From: an uncultured Eggerthellaceae bacterium
Lineage (GTDB): Bacteria > Actinomycetota > Coriobacteriia > Coriobacteriales > Eggerthellaceae
Length of the DNA stretch: 64,000 bases
Direction: 5' to 3'
Assembly: GCA_905234785.1 (NCBI GenBank)
Contig: CAJOIP010000021.1
Coordinates: forward strand, 1 to 64,000
The notes beneath the pieces were generated by a model. That model did not search any database. It was not told where the DNA came from and worked only from the letters and a program-made list of their open reading frames with translations. This document shows positions 21,612 to 31,922 of this stretch, piece after piece; the first letter of the stretch is position 1; the number at the start of each line of letters is the position of its first letter. Position numbers and translations under genes: made by a program.

Positions 21612-23084
21612 TCATACGCCCTCCTCGATGATGCGGTAGATCAGGTCCATGTCCATGTTGTCGCGCATGGCCTGCGCGAGCTTGTCGTATTGCTCTTCCT
21701 TGTAGGCCTTCATGTCGTGCGCCTGGACGTCGGCGGCATCGAGACCCTTCGCCTCGAACAGGGCGCCTGCCAGCGCCTCGGCGCATTCCCTCGTGTCGAA
21801 GACGCCATGAATGTAGGTGCCGTACACGTTGCCCTCGTTGACCATCGGCGCCGTGACGGGCTCGCCTTCGATGAACGTCTCGCCCATGTGAATCTCGTAC
21901 CCCTCGACGGGCATGCCCGACAGCGCCGCGAGCGCGCCGCCCACCTCGCCGAGCTTCGTGCGCACGCGCACCTGGCGCTTCTCGGGCTCGAACACCGTGC
22001 GGGTCGGCAAAAGCCCCACGCCGCGCACGCAGCCGCCGCCCTCCACGCCATGCGGATCGCTGACCTCGAGCCCGAGCATCTGGTAGCCGCCGCAAATGCC
22101 CACGACCGGGGTTCCCGCAGAAGCGCGCTTCAAAAGCACCGTCTCGATGCCGCTTTCGCGCAGCCACTTCAAATCGGCGATCGTGTTCTTCGTGCCCGGC
22201 AAGATGATGAGGTCGGGCTCGCCCAGATCGGACGCCCGTTGCACGTAGCGCACGCCCACGCCGTCGATGGCCGACAACGCGATGAAGTCGGTGAAGTTCG
22301 ACACCTTCGGCAGGCGGATGACCGCGACGTCGACGAGCGCGCCTGCGCGGCGCACGTCCAGGCGGTCGGACAGGCTGTCCTCGTCGTCGATGTCGAGCTG
22401 CGTGTAGGGAATGACGCCCGCAATCGGGATGCCCGAGCGCTCGCGTAGAATGTCGAGCCCCGGGTCGAGGATGGTCTTGTCGCCGCGGAACTTGTTCACG
22501 ATGAGGCCCTTCACGCGGGCGCGCTCGTCGTCTTCGAGCAGCATGAGCGTGCCGAGCAGCTGCGCGAACACGCCGCCGCGGTCGATGTCGCCCGCCAGCA
22601 GCACGGGAGATGCCGCCATGCGCGCCATGCCCATGTTCACAATGTCGTCGTCTTTCAGGTTCACCTCGGCGGGGCTGCCCGCGCCCTCGATGACGATGAT
22701 GTCGAAGCGGCTGGCCAGGTCGTTGTACGCCCGCATGATGTCGGGCACCAGCTCGTGCTTGAAAGCGAAGTAGTCGCGCGCGCTCATGGTGCCGATGGCC
22801 TGGCCGTTCACGATGACCTGGCTTCCCGTGTCGTTCGTGGGCTTCAGCAGAATCGGGTTCATGGCGGCCTCGGGGGCTATGCCGGCGGCTTCGGCCTGCA
22901 CGACCTGCGCGCGGCCCATTTCGGCCCCTTCGGCCGTGATCGACGAGTTCAGCGCCATGTTCTGCGATTTGAACGGCGCCACGCGATACCCGTCTTGCGC
23001 GAAGATGCGGCACAGGCCCGCCGCGAGCAGGCTCTTGCCCGCCCCGGACATCGTGCCCTGCACCATGATGGGCTTGGCCGTCAT
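21612..23084 (-). CDS. cobQ: Cobyric acid synthase
   Basis: MVQGTMSGAGKS, FKSQNMALNS, GICGGYQMLG. Confidence 0.93.
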   Translation of the reverse strand: MTAKPIMVQGTMSGAGKSLLAAGLCRIFAQDGYRVAPFKSQNMALNSSITAEGAEMGRAQVVQAEAAGIAPEAAMNPILLKPTNDTGSQVIVNGQAIGTMSARDYFAFKHELVPDIMRAYNDLASRFDIIVIEGAGSPAEVNLKDDDIVNMGMARMAASPVLLAGDIDRGGVFAQLLGTLMLLEDDERARVKGLIVNKFRGDKTILDPGLDILRERSGIPIAGVIPYTQLDIDDEDSLSDRLDVRRAGALVDVAVIRLPKVSNFTDFIALSAIDGVGVRYVQRASDLGEPDLIILPGTKNTIADLKWLRESGIETVLLKRASAGTPVVGICGGYQMLGLEVSDPHGVEGGGCVRGVGLLPTRTVFEPEKRQVRVRTKLGEVGGALAALSGMPVEGYEIHMGETFIEGEPVTAPMVNEGNVYGTYIHGVFDTRECAEALAGALFEAKGLDAADVQAHDMKAYKEEQYDKLAQAMRDNMDMDLIYRIIEEGV

Positions 23085-24463
23085 CGCTGACCCCTTTCCC
23101 CGCCGTATGCCGCGCACGCGTCGACGAAACGGCGCGCGGCCTGCGGATGTGCCGGTAGATACAAGTGCGGATAGCCCGCGTACATGGAAGGCGTGGACAT
23201 GCCGCATTTCCACGAACGCCCCGATTGCGGTTTCTCGGCCGTGAAATCGTTGCCGGGCGTCTCGCTATCCCAGTAATGGAACTCGTGCGCCCGCAGCTTC
23301 TCGTCGGCGTCGGCGAGCAGGCCGTCGTGCGCGGCGGTCAGCGTGATGTAGCCGAACCGCCCGAGCTTCGAGGTCTTAAACGACGCGCCCGGCACGACGC
23401 CCACCTCGGAATACGTGCCGCCGTCGGAGTCTTCCAGCACGTCGTGCAGGTACATGAACCCGCCGCACTCGGCGATGGTCGGCATGCCGGAGCGGATGGC
23501 GCGCGCAATCGCCGTGCGCATGGGCGCGTTCGCGTTCAGCTCGCGCGCGTGCAGTTCGGGGTAGCCGCCGCCCAGGTACAGGCCCGAGGCGCCTTCGGGA
23601 AGGCCCGCGTCGGCGAGTGGGGAGAATTCGACGAGCTCGGCGCCGAGGTGCTGCAGCAACCGCAAGGCGTCGGCGTAGTAGAAGCAGAACGCGTCATCGC
23701 GGGCGATTGCGATGCGCGGCAGCGCGGGAAGCGTGCGCGGCTCGATGCCCTGCCATGCGGACCCATTCAGGACGGGCGCTGACGAGGCCAGGCGCAGCAG
23801 GCCGTCGATGTCGACCGTGCGCTCCATCACGCTCGCCAGCTTGTCGAGCTTCGCCTGCAGGTCGGCAACCTCGGAAGCCGTCACCAATCCCAGATGGCGG
23901 CTCTCCAGGCTGCAGTCTTCGAGCACGGGCAGGTAGCCGTACACACGCACACCCGTCTCGGCTTCGATGACGTCTTTCAGGCGAGGGTACAGCATGTCTG
24001 ACACGCGGTTCAGCACGACGCCTTCCACATGGCTGTCCGCACGGAAGCGGGCGAAGCCGGCGACCTCGGCGGCAATCGAGCGCGCGCGCCCGCGGCCGTC
24101 GATGACGAGCACCGCCGGGGCGTCGATCGTGCGCGCGACGTCCCATGCGCTCGCCTCGTCGCTCACCGCGATGCCGTCGTAATAGCCCATGACGCCCTCG
24201 ATGACCACGGCGTTGCCATGCGCGGCGCTGTCGGCGACGAGCGCGCGGACCTGGGCCGCATCCGAGAAGAACAGGTCGAGGTTGCGCGAATAGGCGCCGA
24301 TGACCTCGCTGTGGAACATCGGGTCGATGTAATCGGGGCCGCACTTGCACGCGGCGGGCGCCATGCCGCGCCGCACGAGCGCCTGCAGCAGGCCGCACGT
24401 GAACGTGGTCTTGCCCCCGCCGCTTGCAGGGGCGCCGATGACGATGCGCGGTGCCGCTGTCAT
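23081..24463 (-). CDS. cbiA: Cobyrinic acid a,c-diamide synthase
   Basis: GAPASGGGKTTFTCGLL, CKCGPDYIDPMFH, ECGGFMYL; ATGA overlap with cobQ. Confidence 0.93.
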   Translation of the reverse strand: MTAAPRIVIGAPASGGGKTTFTCGLLQALVRRGMAPAACKCGPDYIDPMFHSEVIGAYSRNLDLFFSDAAQVRALVADSAAHGNAVVIEGVMGYYDGIAVSDEASAWDVARTIDAPAVLVIDGRGRARSIAAEVAGFARFRADSHVEGVVLNRVSDMLYPRLKDVIEAETGVRVYGYLPVLEDCSLESRHLGLVTASEVADLQAKLDKLASVMERTVDIDGLLRLASSAPVLNGSAWQGIEPRTLPALPRIAIARDDAFCFYYADALRLLQHLGAELVEFSPLADAGLPEGASGLYLGGGYPELHARELNANAPMRTAIARAIRSGMPTIAECGGFMYLHDVLEDSDGGTYSEVGVVPGASFKTSKLGRFGYITLTAAHDGLLADADEKLRAHEFHYWDSETPGNDFTAEKPQSGRSWKCGMSTPSMYAGYPHLYLPAHPQAARRFVDACAAYGGERGQR

Positions 24464-25698
24464 TGCCGATCACCTTCTATAATCAATTTCCTCGGAGGAT
24501 ATTGATTATCGAACGTGACGATGTAGACCGGGTTCTCGGCGCGCATGAGGTGGTACGAGCCCACCGCGTCGGCGCGGGCGACCGACACCTGCACGATGTC
24601 GGCGTCTTCCACGTCGTGCGCGCGCAGGCAGGCCAGCACGTCGGCAAGCGTCTCGAGCGTCACCGCCGTGACGCAGATGCGCACCTGCGGGTTGGCGGCC
24701 AGCGCCGCGTTCACGATGGCGTCGAGGTTGCCGGACGACCCGCCGATGAACACGCGGTCGGGCGCCGGCAAGCCGGCAAGCGCGTCGGGCGCCTCGCCTT
24801 CCACGGGGACCATGTTGAAAGCGCCCTTGGCAGCTCGGTTCTCGCGCATGAGCGCCAGCGCGTCGGGGTTCTTCTCGACGGCGTACACGACGCCGCGGTT
24901 CGCCGCGAGCGCTGCCTCGACCGACACCGAGCCCGTGCCCGCGCCGACGTCCCAGACCACATGGCCGGGGGCGATCCGAAGCTTCGCGATTGCCAGCGCG
25001 CGGACTTCCTCTTTCGTCATGGGGGCCTTCCCGCGCGCGAAATCGCCGTCTGCCAGCGACGGCGCCGCGAACGGGCGTTTCACGGAATGCGGGTTCTCGG
25101 CGAGCATGACCGACAAGTCCGCGAAGCTCATCTCGGCGAGCTCGGACGCCGTGCCGCGCACGATGCGCTCGTCGTCGTACGACAGGCGCTCGCCCGCCGC
25201 AACCGACACGCCACCCATCCCCCGTTTCACGAGGTCGCGGCAAATGTCTTCCACTTTGGTCTTGCCGCCCGTGATGCAAAACGTCTTCGGGCTCGACTGA
25301 ATCGCGCCCACCGCGTCGTGGTCGCGGCCGTGCGCCGACACGAGCGTCGCGTCCTGCCAGGGCGTGCGCAGCTTCGCGCAGAAGTACACGAGCGACGAGA
25401 TGCCGGGGACGACCTCGACCTCGAAGTCGGCCAGCTTGCCGTACAGCGCCGTCGCGCCGCTGTAGAAGCCGACGTCGCCGGAAAGGAGCACGCTCGCCTG
25501 CTCGCACGTGGCGGCGTGAAGCGCGGCGACGATGTCGTCGGACTTGATGAGCTCAAGCTTTTCGCAGTCGTTGCCTTGGAACGGCTCGAGCAGTCGTTTC
25601 GCCCCGATGAGCAGGCCGCTTTCGCGAATGGCGCGCTCAGCGCCCAGCGTCAGCGTGTCGGGGTTTCCCATGCCGATGCCGATCAGATATACCTTCAT
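24460..25698 (-). CDS. cbiET: Precorrin-6Y C5,15-methyltransferase, fused CbiE-CbiT
   Basis: CbiE N-term VYLIGIGMGNPDTLT; CbiT C-term VWDVGAGTGSVSVEAAL. Confidence 0.9.
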   Translation of the reverse strand: MKVYLIGIGMGNPDTLTLGAERAIRESGLLIGAKRLLEPFQGNDCEKLELIKSDDIVAALHAATCEQASVLLSGDVGFYSGATALYGKLADFEVEVVPGISSLVYFCAKLRTPWQDATLVSAHGRDHDAVGAIQSSPKTFCITGGKTKVEDICRDLVKRGMGGVSVAAGERLSYDDERIVRGTASELAEMSFADLSVMLAENPHSVKRPFAAPSLADGDFARGKAPMTKEEVRALAIAKLRIAPGHVVWDVGAGTGSVSVEAALAANRGVVYAVEKNPDALALMRENRAAKGAFNMVPVEGEAPDALAGLPAPDRVFIGGSSGNLDAIVNAALAANPQVRICVTAVTLETLADVLACLRAHDVEDADIVQVSVARADAVGSYHLMRAENPVYIVTFDNQYPPRKLIIEGDRQ

Positions 25699-26495
25699 AA
25701 CCCCAGCACCTTTTCCAATTCCTGTTTCGCCTGATCCATGCTCAGGCCCTCTTCGTCGCGCGGGCGGTGGATGACCACGAGGTCGCACCCGCATTCACGG
25801 GCCGCCTCGACCTTCTCCCAGAAACCGCCAGCCGCACCCGACGCCTTCGTCACGAGCGTGCGGATGCCGAACTCGCGGATCAGCGCCATGTTGAGCTCCT
25901 TCGAGAAGGGGCCCTGCATGGCGATGATGTGGCTCGTCGGAATGCCGAGCTCGTCAGCCGCGGCAAGCGACGAGGCGACGGGAAGCACGCGCGCGTACAG
26001 CCGCTCGGCATAATCGGGCAGGGCGCCCACGTACAGCGGAAGGTCCTTGCTGCCCGTCGTCAGCATGACGGGTCCCATCTTCCGCGCGATGAGCTGCGCA
26101 GCCTCAGCCGGGCTGCCTGCGCCTTCCCACGGGCCCTCGGGCTCGCGTTCGCGCAGCACGCGCAACAGCAGCACGCCGCACGCTTCGGCGGCGCCCGCAA
26201 TGCTTTCCGACACGCCGGCAGCGTAGGGGTGCGTCGCGTCGACGACGCATGCGAAGGGCTCGTCGCGCATGAGCCGTTCCATGTCGCCCGGCAGCATGCG
26301 CCCCGTAAGCGACGTCACGTTGGGAATGTTCTCGACAAGCGACCCGCCGTATTCCGTAAGCGAGCTGACGTACACCTGGCAGCCGCCGCGTCCGCCCAGC
26401 CACGTGGCGAGCTCGCGGCCTTCGGTCGTGCCGCCGAACACGAGGACGCGCGGCAACGTGGAACGCGTTTCCGGTTTCCGCTCCATTTGCTCCAC
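25695..26495 (-). CDS. cbiJ: Precorrin-6A reductase
   Basis: VLVFGGTTEGRELA and VDATHPYA motifs. Confidence 0.88.
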   Translation of the reverse strand: MEQMERKPETRSTLPRVLVFGGTTEGRELATWLGGRGGCQVYVSSLTEYGGSLVENIPNVTSLTGRMLPGDMERLMRDEPFACVVDATHPYAAGVSESIAGAAEACGVLLLRVLREREPEGPWEGAGSPAEAAQLIARKMGPVMLTTGSKDLPLYVGALPDYAERLYARVLPVASSLAAADELGIPTSHIIAMQGPFSKELNMALIREFGIRTLVTKASGAAGGFWEKVEAARECGCDLVVIHRPRDEEGLSMDQAKQELEKVLGL

Positions 26496-26496
26496 G

Positions 26497-27240
26497 CTAA
26501 TCCTCCCGCTGAAGGTAGCCGCGCGGAGTGACCATCTTGCCGTTCAGCTCGACCGTCTGGCTGTTGCCGACGAACACGCACGTGAACATGTCGACCTGCG
26601 TGTCGCGCAGTTCGGCCAGCGTCATGACATGCGCTTCCTGCCCCTCGCGCCCGATGTTGCGCACGGTGCCGCACACGGTGTCGGGGCTCTTGCCCGCGCC
26701 GAGCAGGATGTCGCACGCCCGCTGCAGGTAATCGGGACGCTTGTGCGACGAGGGGTTGTACAGGCTGATGACGAAGTCGGCCTGCGCCGCCGCCACGAGC
26801 CTGCGCTCGATCGTTTCCCACGGGGTGAGCAAGTCGGAAAGCGAGATGGCGCAGTAGTCGTGCATGAGGGGCGCGCCGAGTACGGCCGCTCCCCCGTTCG
26901 ACGCCGACACGCCGGGGATGACCTCGATGTCGACGGGAGGGAACTCGTCTGCCAGCTCGTAGATGAGCCCGGCCATGCCGTACACGCCCGGGTCGCCCGA
27001 GCACACCATGGCGACGCTCAGGCCAGCTGCGGCCTTTTCCAACGCGGCGCGGCACCGCTCGACCTCTTTGCGCATGGGCGTGGTTATGATCTCCTTGTCG
27101 GGAAACTCGTCGCGCAGCAAGTCGACGTACACCATGTATCCTGCGATGAGGTCGCATGACTCGATGCCCGCGCGCGCACGGCCCGACATGTCCTCGGCCC
27201 CTCCCGGGCCCAAGCCCACGACCAGCAGCTTTCCAACCAT
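26497..27240 (-). CDS. cbiH: Precorrin-3B C17-methyltransferase
   Basis: LLVVGLGPGGAEDMS and VCSGDPGVYGMAG motifs. Confidence 0.9.
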   Translation of the reverse strand: MVGKLLVVGLGPGGAEDMSGRARAGIESCDLIAGYMVYVDLLRDEFPDKEIITTPMRKEVERCRAALEKAAAGLSVAMVCSGDPGVYGMAGLIYELADEFPPVDIEVIPGVSASNGGAAVLGAPLMHDYCAISLSDLLTPWETIERRLVAAAQADFVISLYNPSSHKRPDYLQRACDILLGAGKSPDTVCGTVRNIGREGQEAHVMTLAELRDTQVDMFTCVFVGNSQTVELNGKMVTPRGYLQRED

Positions 27241-27266
27241 ACTCTTCTCCTGTTTCGTTTATAACC

Positions 27267-27368
27267 GTAGGAGCTCCATTCATCGAGCCCACGCCGCGGA
27301 GCGGCAATATATCGGTTATCACCAATATATCCGCCTTCGGCGGCGGGCGCGATGAATCGCGCCCCTAC
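27267..27368. repeat. Palindromic element of the GGGCGCGATGAATCGCGCCCCTAC family, two half-copies inverted
   Basis: GTAGGAGCTCCATTCATCGAGCCC... pairs imperfectly with ...GGGCGCGATGAATCGCGCCCCTAC. Confidence 0.75.
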
Positions 27369-27377
27369 GAGTCCAAC

Positions 27378-28407
27378 CTATAACAGCAGCGGCCCGCAGG
27401 CCAATGCAACCGTCACGCCGTCTTGGGCTTGCTTGCCCAGCAGCAGCGTGCCGCCATCGGCGCACGCGGCGCGCTCGCACACGTTGCCGACGCCCACCGT
27501 CTTCTCGACGAAATCGGATTGCGCGAAATCGCCCAGAACGGCGGCCAGCTCGTCGGCCGTGTAAAACCTCAAATCCCACCCTTCCGACAGGGCGAGGGCG
27601 CGTATCGCCGGCTCGTCGGCCTTCACGTCGATCGACGCCAAGGTGGAAACAGCCAGCGGAGACACGTGCGCCAGGGCAAGCGCCCTGAACACCGCTTCGC
27701 GCACGGCCTCGGCGGCCGTGCCCCTGCGGCAGCCGACGCCCACGGACGCGCGGCACCAGGTGAAGCGTGCGCGCGAACGGCGCCGACGCCTCGTCGAGCG
27801 TCACGGCGAAGCCGATTTCGGCAGGCCCGTCGGACACGCCGGCGGGAAGCTTCCAATTCATGTCGAAATCGGACCTGAAGCCGACGACGCGCCCTTCGAG
27901 CAGCGCCGCCGAGACTTCCTTGGCGATATCGCGCTCGAGGATGATGAGGCCGTGGCGCACCGCCCACTCATCGACGGCGAACAGGCCGTTCACGTCGGTG
28001 GCGGTGGACACGACGGCCTGGCCGCCCGCTATGTCCGCGACGTCGCGCGCGAGGGCGTTCGCCCCGCCCACATGGCCCGACAGCAGCGGCACGGCGAAAC
28101 GCCCCGCCTCGTCGACGCTGATGACCGCCGGGTCGGTGAACTTGTCCTTCACGTGCGGTGCGATGGCGCGCACGGCGATGCCCGACGCGCCCACGAACAA
28201 AAGCGCCTCGTCGGCGGCGAAATGCTCGGCAGCCCACGACGACAGGCTGTCGTATGCGTCGATGCCCGCTTCGTCCGCGAACCGCGCAGGCCCGCTTACG
28301 GAAAACGCCGCATCCGCGTAAGTGGGCAGCGCCGCGAGCTCGCGCGCGAGCTTGGCCGCGAGCTCGCAGCCGGCCTTCGTGAACGCAATGCAGCCAATGC
28401 TATTCAT
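27378..28407 (-). pseudogene. cbiG: Cobalamin biosynthesis protein CbiG, frameshifted
   Basis: N-terminal part in ORF 27319-28407 through LHLVPR; C-terminal VGVGCRRGTAAEAV... in another frame (27378-27743); shift at CGCGCG 27747-27752. Confidence 0.8.
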
Positions 28408-29158
28408 CGGTGCCTTTGCGGAACATGTGCGTGAACGCGGGGTCGTACAGGCGCGAGCGGTCGTACGCGCCGCCCAAGAACCCGCCGATGGTGATGAGCG
28501 CCGTGTTCTTCACGCCGGCCTCGCGCGCCGTCTCGGCAAGCGTGCCGACCGTGCACGGGAACACCTTCTCGTCAGGCCACGTGGCCTTGTACACGATGGC
28601 CGCGGGCGTGTCGGGTTCGTACGCGCCAGCCAGCAGCTCTTCCTGCGCCTGCTCGAGCAGGCTCGTGGAGAGGAACAGCACCATGGTGCAGCCGTGACTC
28701 GCCATCGACCGAAGCTTCTCGCCATCAGGCACGGGCGTGCGGCCTTCCATGCGCGTGATGATGACCGACTGAGACACGTTCGGCAGCGTGTATTCCGCCT
28801 TCAATGCCGCCGCCGCGCCGCAAAACGACGAAACGCCCGGCACCACGTCGTAGGCGATGCCCTCTTCGTCGAGCAGGTCCATCTGCTCGCGGTGCGCGCC
28901 GTACAGCGACGGGTCGCCCGTGTGCAGGCGCACCGTCATCTTGCCTGCGGCCTCGGCGGCCTTCATGACCTCGATGACTTCCTCTAACGTCATGTGCGCC
29001 GAGTTGTGGATCTCGCATCCCTCGTGAGCGTACTCGAGCAACGCCGGGTTCACGAGCGAACCAGCGTAAATGATGACGTCGGCCTCTTCGAGCAGCTTGG
29101 CGCCCCGCACCGTGATGAGGTCGGCCGCGCCAGAACCCGCGCCTACGAAATGAATCAT
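28400..29158 (-). CDS. cbiF: Precorrin-4 C11-methyltransferase
   Basis: MIHFVGAGSGAADLITVRG and LHTGDPSLYGA motifs. Confidence 0.92.
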   Translation of the reverse strand: MIHFVGAGSGAADLITVRGAKLLEEADVIIYAGSLVNPALLEYAHEGCEIHNSAHMTLEEVIEVMKAAEAAGKMTVRLHTGDPSLYGAHREQMDLLDEEGIAYDVVPGVSSFCGAAAALKAEYTLPNVSQSVIITRMEGRTPVPDGEKLRSMASHGCTMVLFLSTSLLEQAQEELLAGAYEPDTPAAIVYKATWPDEKVFPCTVGTLAETAREAGVKNTALITIGGFLGGAYDRSRLYDPAFTHMFRKGTDE

Positions 29159-30342
29159 GCCAGGTCTTCCTTTCCGTCAACCTGGGACAATGGGGCCTGC
29201 CCCTTTTGTCCCATTTCTTCCAACAACGCGGCCGCGCCCGGGGTATACCCGAGCACGCCGTGAACGTTCGAGAACACGATGGCCTCGACCTGCAGCGCAC
29301 CGGCCACGCGGTGGTTCAGCTTGTCGGCGAGGCTTTCCATGACCGATTGCATCGCCGCCTCTTCTAGCCCGCACGCGATGAGCACGTCGAGCGCCGCATC
29401 GGTCGTCGCCGCGCCCATGATTTGGCGCACGGCATCTTGCGTGGCGCCGACGAGCGCGGCATGGGCCGCGAGCACCTCGACGCGGCAGTCGGCCACGCGG
29501 GAATGCGTGTTCATGATGCCGCCCGCCACCTTGGCCATCTTGCCGATATGGCCGACGATGAGCACGCGCGCAAAGCCGAGCACGCACGCCGCGTCGAGCG
29601 TGGCGCCGAAGTAGTTCGAGCACGACACCGCCTCGTCCATGTTCAGGCTGAGCTGCCCGCATGCGAAGTCGCGGCCGTAGTTGCCCGGAACGACGAGCAG
29701 GTCGGTCGCTCCGCGCGCCCGCAGCGTCTTCATCTCGAGCTCGATCGAGGAGATGAGCGCGTCTTCGCTCATGGGGCGCACGATTCCCGACGTGCCGAGG
29801 ACCGAGATGCCGCCCTCGATGCCAAGCCGCGGGTTGAACGTCTTGGCCGCGAGCTCGACGCCCGCAGGTATGGAAATGGTCACGAGCAGGCCGAGATCGC
29901 CCGCATCGGCACCACCAGCCGCTTCGGCGACCTGCTCGGCGATCATCTTGCGCGGCGTGGAGTTGATAGCCGCAGCGCCGACTGGCTGGTCGAGGCCCTC
30001 GCGCGTCACGCGCCCCACCCCGACGCCTCCGTCGACGTGGATGCCGGGCTCGTCGCAGCGCTCGACGCGCGCGTACACGAGCGCCCCGTTCGTCACGTCG
30101 GGATCGTCGCCTGAATCCTTGCGCACGGCGCATTCGGCCCAACCGTCGCCCGAGTCGTGCTCCTCGATTTCCACCACCACGTCGATGCCCGCGGGCGTGG
30201 AAACCACCACGGCCGGAACCAGTTCGCCGCGCAGCAGAAGCTCGGATGCCGCGCGTGCTGCCGCCGACGCGCAGGTGCCCGTCGTGTAGCCGCAGCGCAT
30301 GCGCTTCGTGCCGACCGTTATGTACTCTTCCAACTGCTTCAT
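29155..30342 (-). CDS. cbiD: Cobalt-precorrin-5B C1-methyltransferase
   Basis: RCGYTTGTCASAAARAA motif. Confidence 0.92.
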   Translation of the reverse strand: MKQLEEYITVGTKRMRCGYTTGTCASAAARAASELLLRGELVPAVVVSTPAGIDVVVEIEEHDSGDGWAECAVRKDSGDDPDVTNGALVYARVERCDEPGIHVDGGVGVGRVTREGLDQPVGAAAINSTPRKMIAEQVAEAAGGADAGDLGLLVTISIPAGVELAAKTFNPRLGIEGGISVLGTSGIVRPMSEDALISSIELEMKTLRARGATDLLVVPGNYGRDFACGQLSLNMDEAVSCSNYFGATLDAACVLGFARVLIVGHIGKMAKVAGGIMNTHSRVADCRVEVLAAHAALVGATQDAVRQIMGAATTDAALDVLIACGLEEAAMQSVMESLADKLNHRVAGALQVEAIVFSNVHGVLGYTPGAAALLEEMGQKGQAPLSQVDGKEDLA

Positions 30343-30523
30343 CTGGGTGCGAATAATTGTAAGCCACGACGAAGCGTTTGCGGAGCTGGCCGCGCGAATC
30401 GTGCGCATCGACGATAAACCGATGCGTCAATCAGGCCAGGCCAGGCTGACGCGCTTCCAATAACGTTAGCCTAGAGGGGCCTGTCTTCTTTGCATCGGTC
30501 AACCCGAATTGCCTTTTCAGCTT

Positions 30524-30709
30524 ACACACGGAGGCCATATCGCTGCATCATGACGATGATTTCCAGTTTCGTGCAGCCATATGAGGTCCGTGTGTAGGTT
30601 ATCGACCGCGCACGTAGGAATACGATGCACGTGTACATCGTATCCATGCACGGCGATACACATAGACCCCATATCGCTGCGCGAAATCGAGAAAAAGCTG
30701 CAATGTGAA
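30524..30709. repeat. Palindromic intergenic element, copy 2
   Basis: Same architecture as 3055-3238; core ATACGATGCACGTGTACATCGTAT at 30620-30643. Confidence 0.85.
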
Positions 30710-30868
30710 GCAAATGCCGGGCGATGTCGTCGGCGTAGGATTCGAACGCGGCGAGGAAGAGCATGCGCAAGAACTCCTCTCGTGCGCTTCAGCCGAATCG
30801 CGCCATGCCCGCTCGTGCTACAATCCACCCACTGCGCCCTTTCGCCCATCCGACCTCGGAAGGTTTCC

Positions 30869-31852
30869 TTGAAAGCCAAAGGCCCGATACTGCTGCTCAT
30901 CACCGCCATGCTGTGGGGCATGGCGTTCGTCGCGCAGACATCGGCGGCGGAAAGCGTCGGGCCGTTCACGTTCAACGCCTCGCGCAACCTCATCGGCGCG
31001 TTGTTCTTAACCGGGGTGATTGCGTTTCGCAAGCGGACGGGGCAAGATGCGCCGCCCGTCGACAACGCCTCCTTGCCCGACGCGCGCGACGCCGCAGGCG
31101 AACAGGCTGAAGCCAAAGGGACGTACACAAGGCGCACGCTGATCGTCGCGGGCGTCATGTGCGGCATCGCCCTCTGCACCGCGTCGCTGTTGCAGCAGGC
31201 CGGCATTACATCGTACCCACCCGAGGCGGCGGCTTCGTCGCGGTCCGGGTTCGTCACGGCGACCTACATGGTGATGGTGGCCGTCATGATGATCGGAATG
31301 GGAAAACGGCCGCACATTGTCGTATTCGCGGCCGTCGTGGTCGCGCTCGTCGGAATGTATTTGCTCTGCGTGCCCGACGGGCTCGGGAGCGTATACCTAG
31401 GCGACTGGCTCGTTCTGGCTTCGGCATTCGGATACGCGGTCCACATCCTGATAATCGACCGGTTCACGCAGGTGGATGGCGTGCGCCTCTCGTGCGTGCA
31501 GCTCATGGTGTCGTGCGCGATCTCGCTGGTCGGCGCGCTTGTGTTCGAACATCCTGAGCCTGCCGCCATCCTCGCCGCGCTCGTGCCGATCCTGTACGCG
31601 GGCATCTGCTCCGACGGCATCGCCTACACGCTGCAGATCATCGCGCAGAAGACGACCGACGCCACCGTGGCCTCCATCATCATGAGCCTGGAATCGGTGT
31701 TCGCCGCGCTCGGCGGCTGGCTGATCCTCTCGGAGAGCCTGACGCCCGTCGAGCTTGGCGGATGCGCGCTCGTCTTCGCAGCCGTGCTCCTCTCGCAGGT
31801 CCCCGACTTCATCGAGGCGAAGCGCGGAGACGGCGATGCGGCAGCGTCTTAG
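30869..31852 (+). CDS. EamA/DMT-family transporter
   Basis: Ten-TM DMT pattern; TTG start with GGAAGG 6 nt upstream. Confidence 0.85.
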   Translation: MKAKGPILLLITAMLWGMAFVAQTSAAESVGPFTFNASRNLIGALFLTGVIAFRKRTGQDAPPVDNASLPDARDAAGEQAEAKGTYTRRTLIVAGVMCGIALCTASLLQQAGITSYPPEAAASSRSGFVTATYMVMVAVMMIGMGKRPHIVVFAAVVVALVGMYLLCVPDGLGSVYLGDWLVLASAFGYAVHILIIDRFTQVDGVRLSCVQLMVSCAISLVGALVFEHPEPAAILAALVPILYAGICSDGIAYTLQIIAQKTTDATVASIIMSLESVFAALGGWLILSESLTPVELGGCALVFAAVLLSQVPDFIEAKRGDGDAAAS

Positions 31853-31922
31853 GGATAGGCGCGCATGCAACGGCCGAACGCCGCGCGCTTCCCGCTGTTC
31901 AACGGAATTGCAGGCCCGCGCC

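Noticed and set aside
30403-30427. GCATCG/CGATGC hairpin upstream of cbiD as a riboswitch
   Set aside because: Only a short stem; none of the conserved cobalamin riboswitch boxes seen there.
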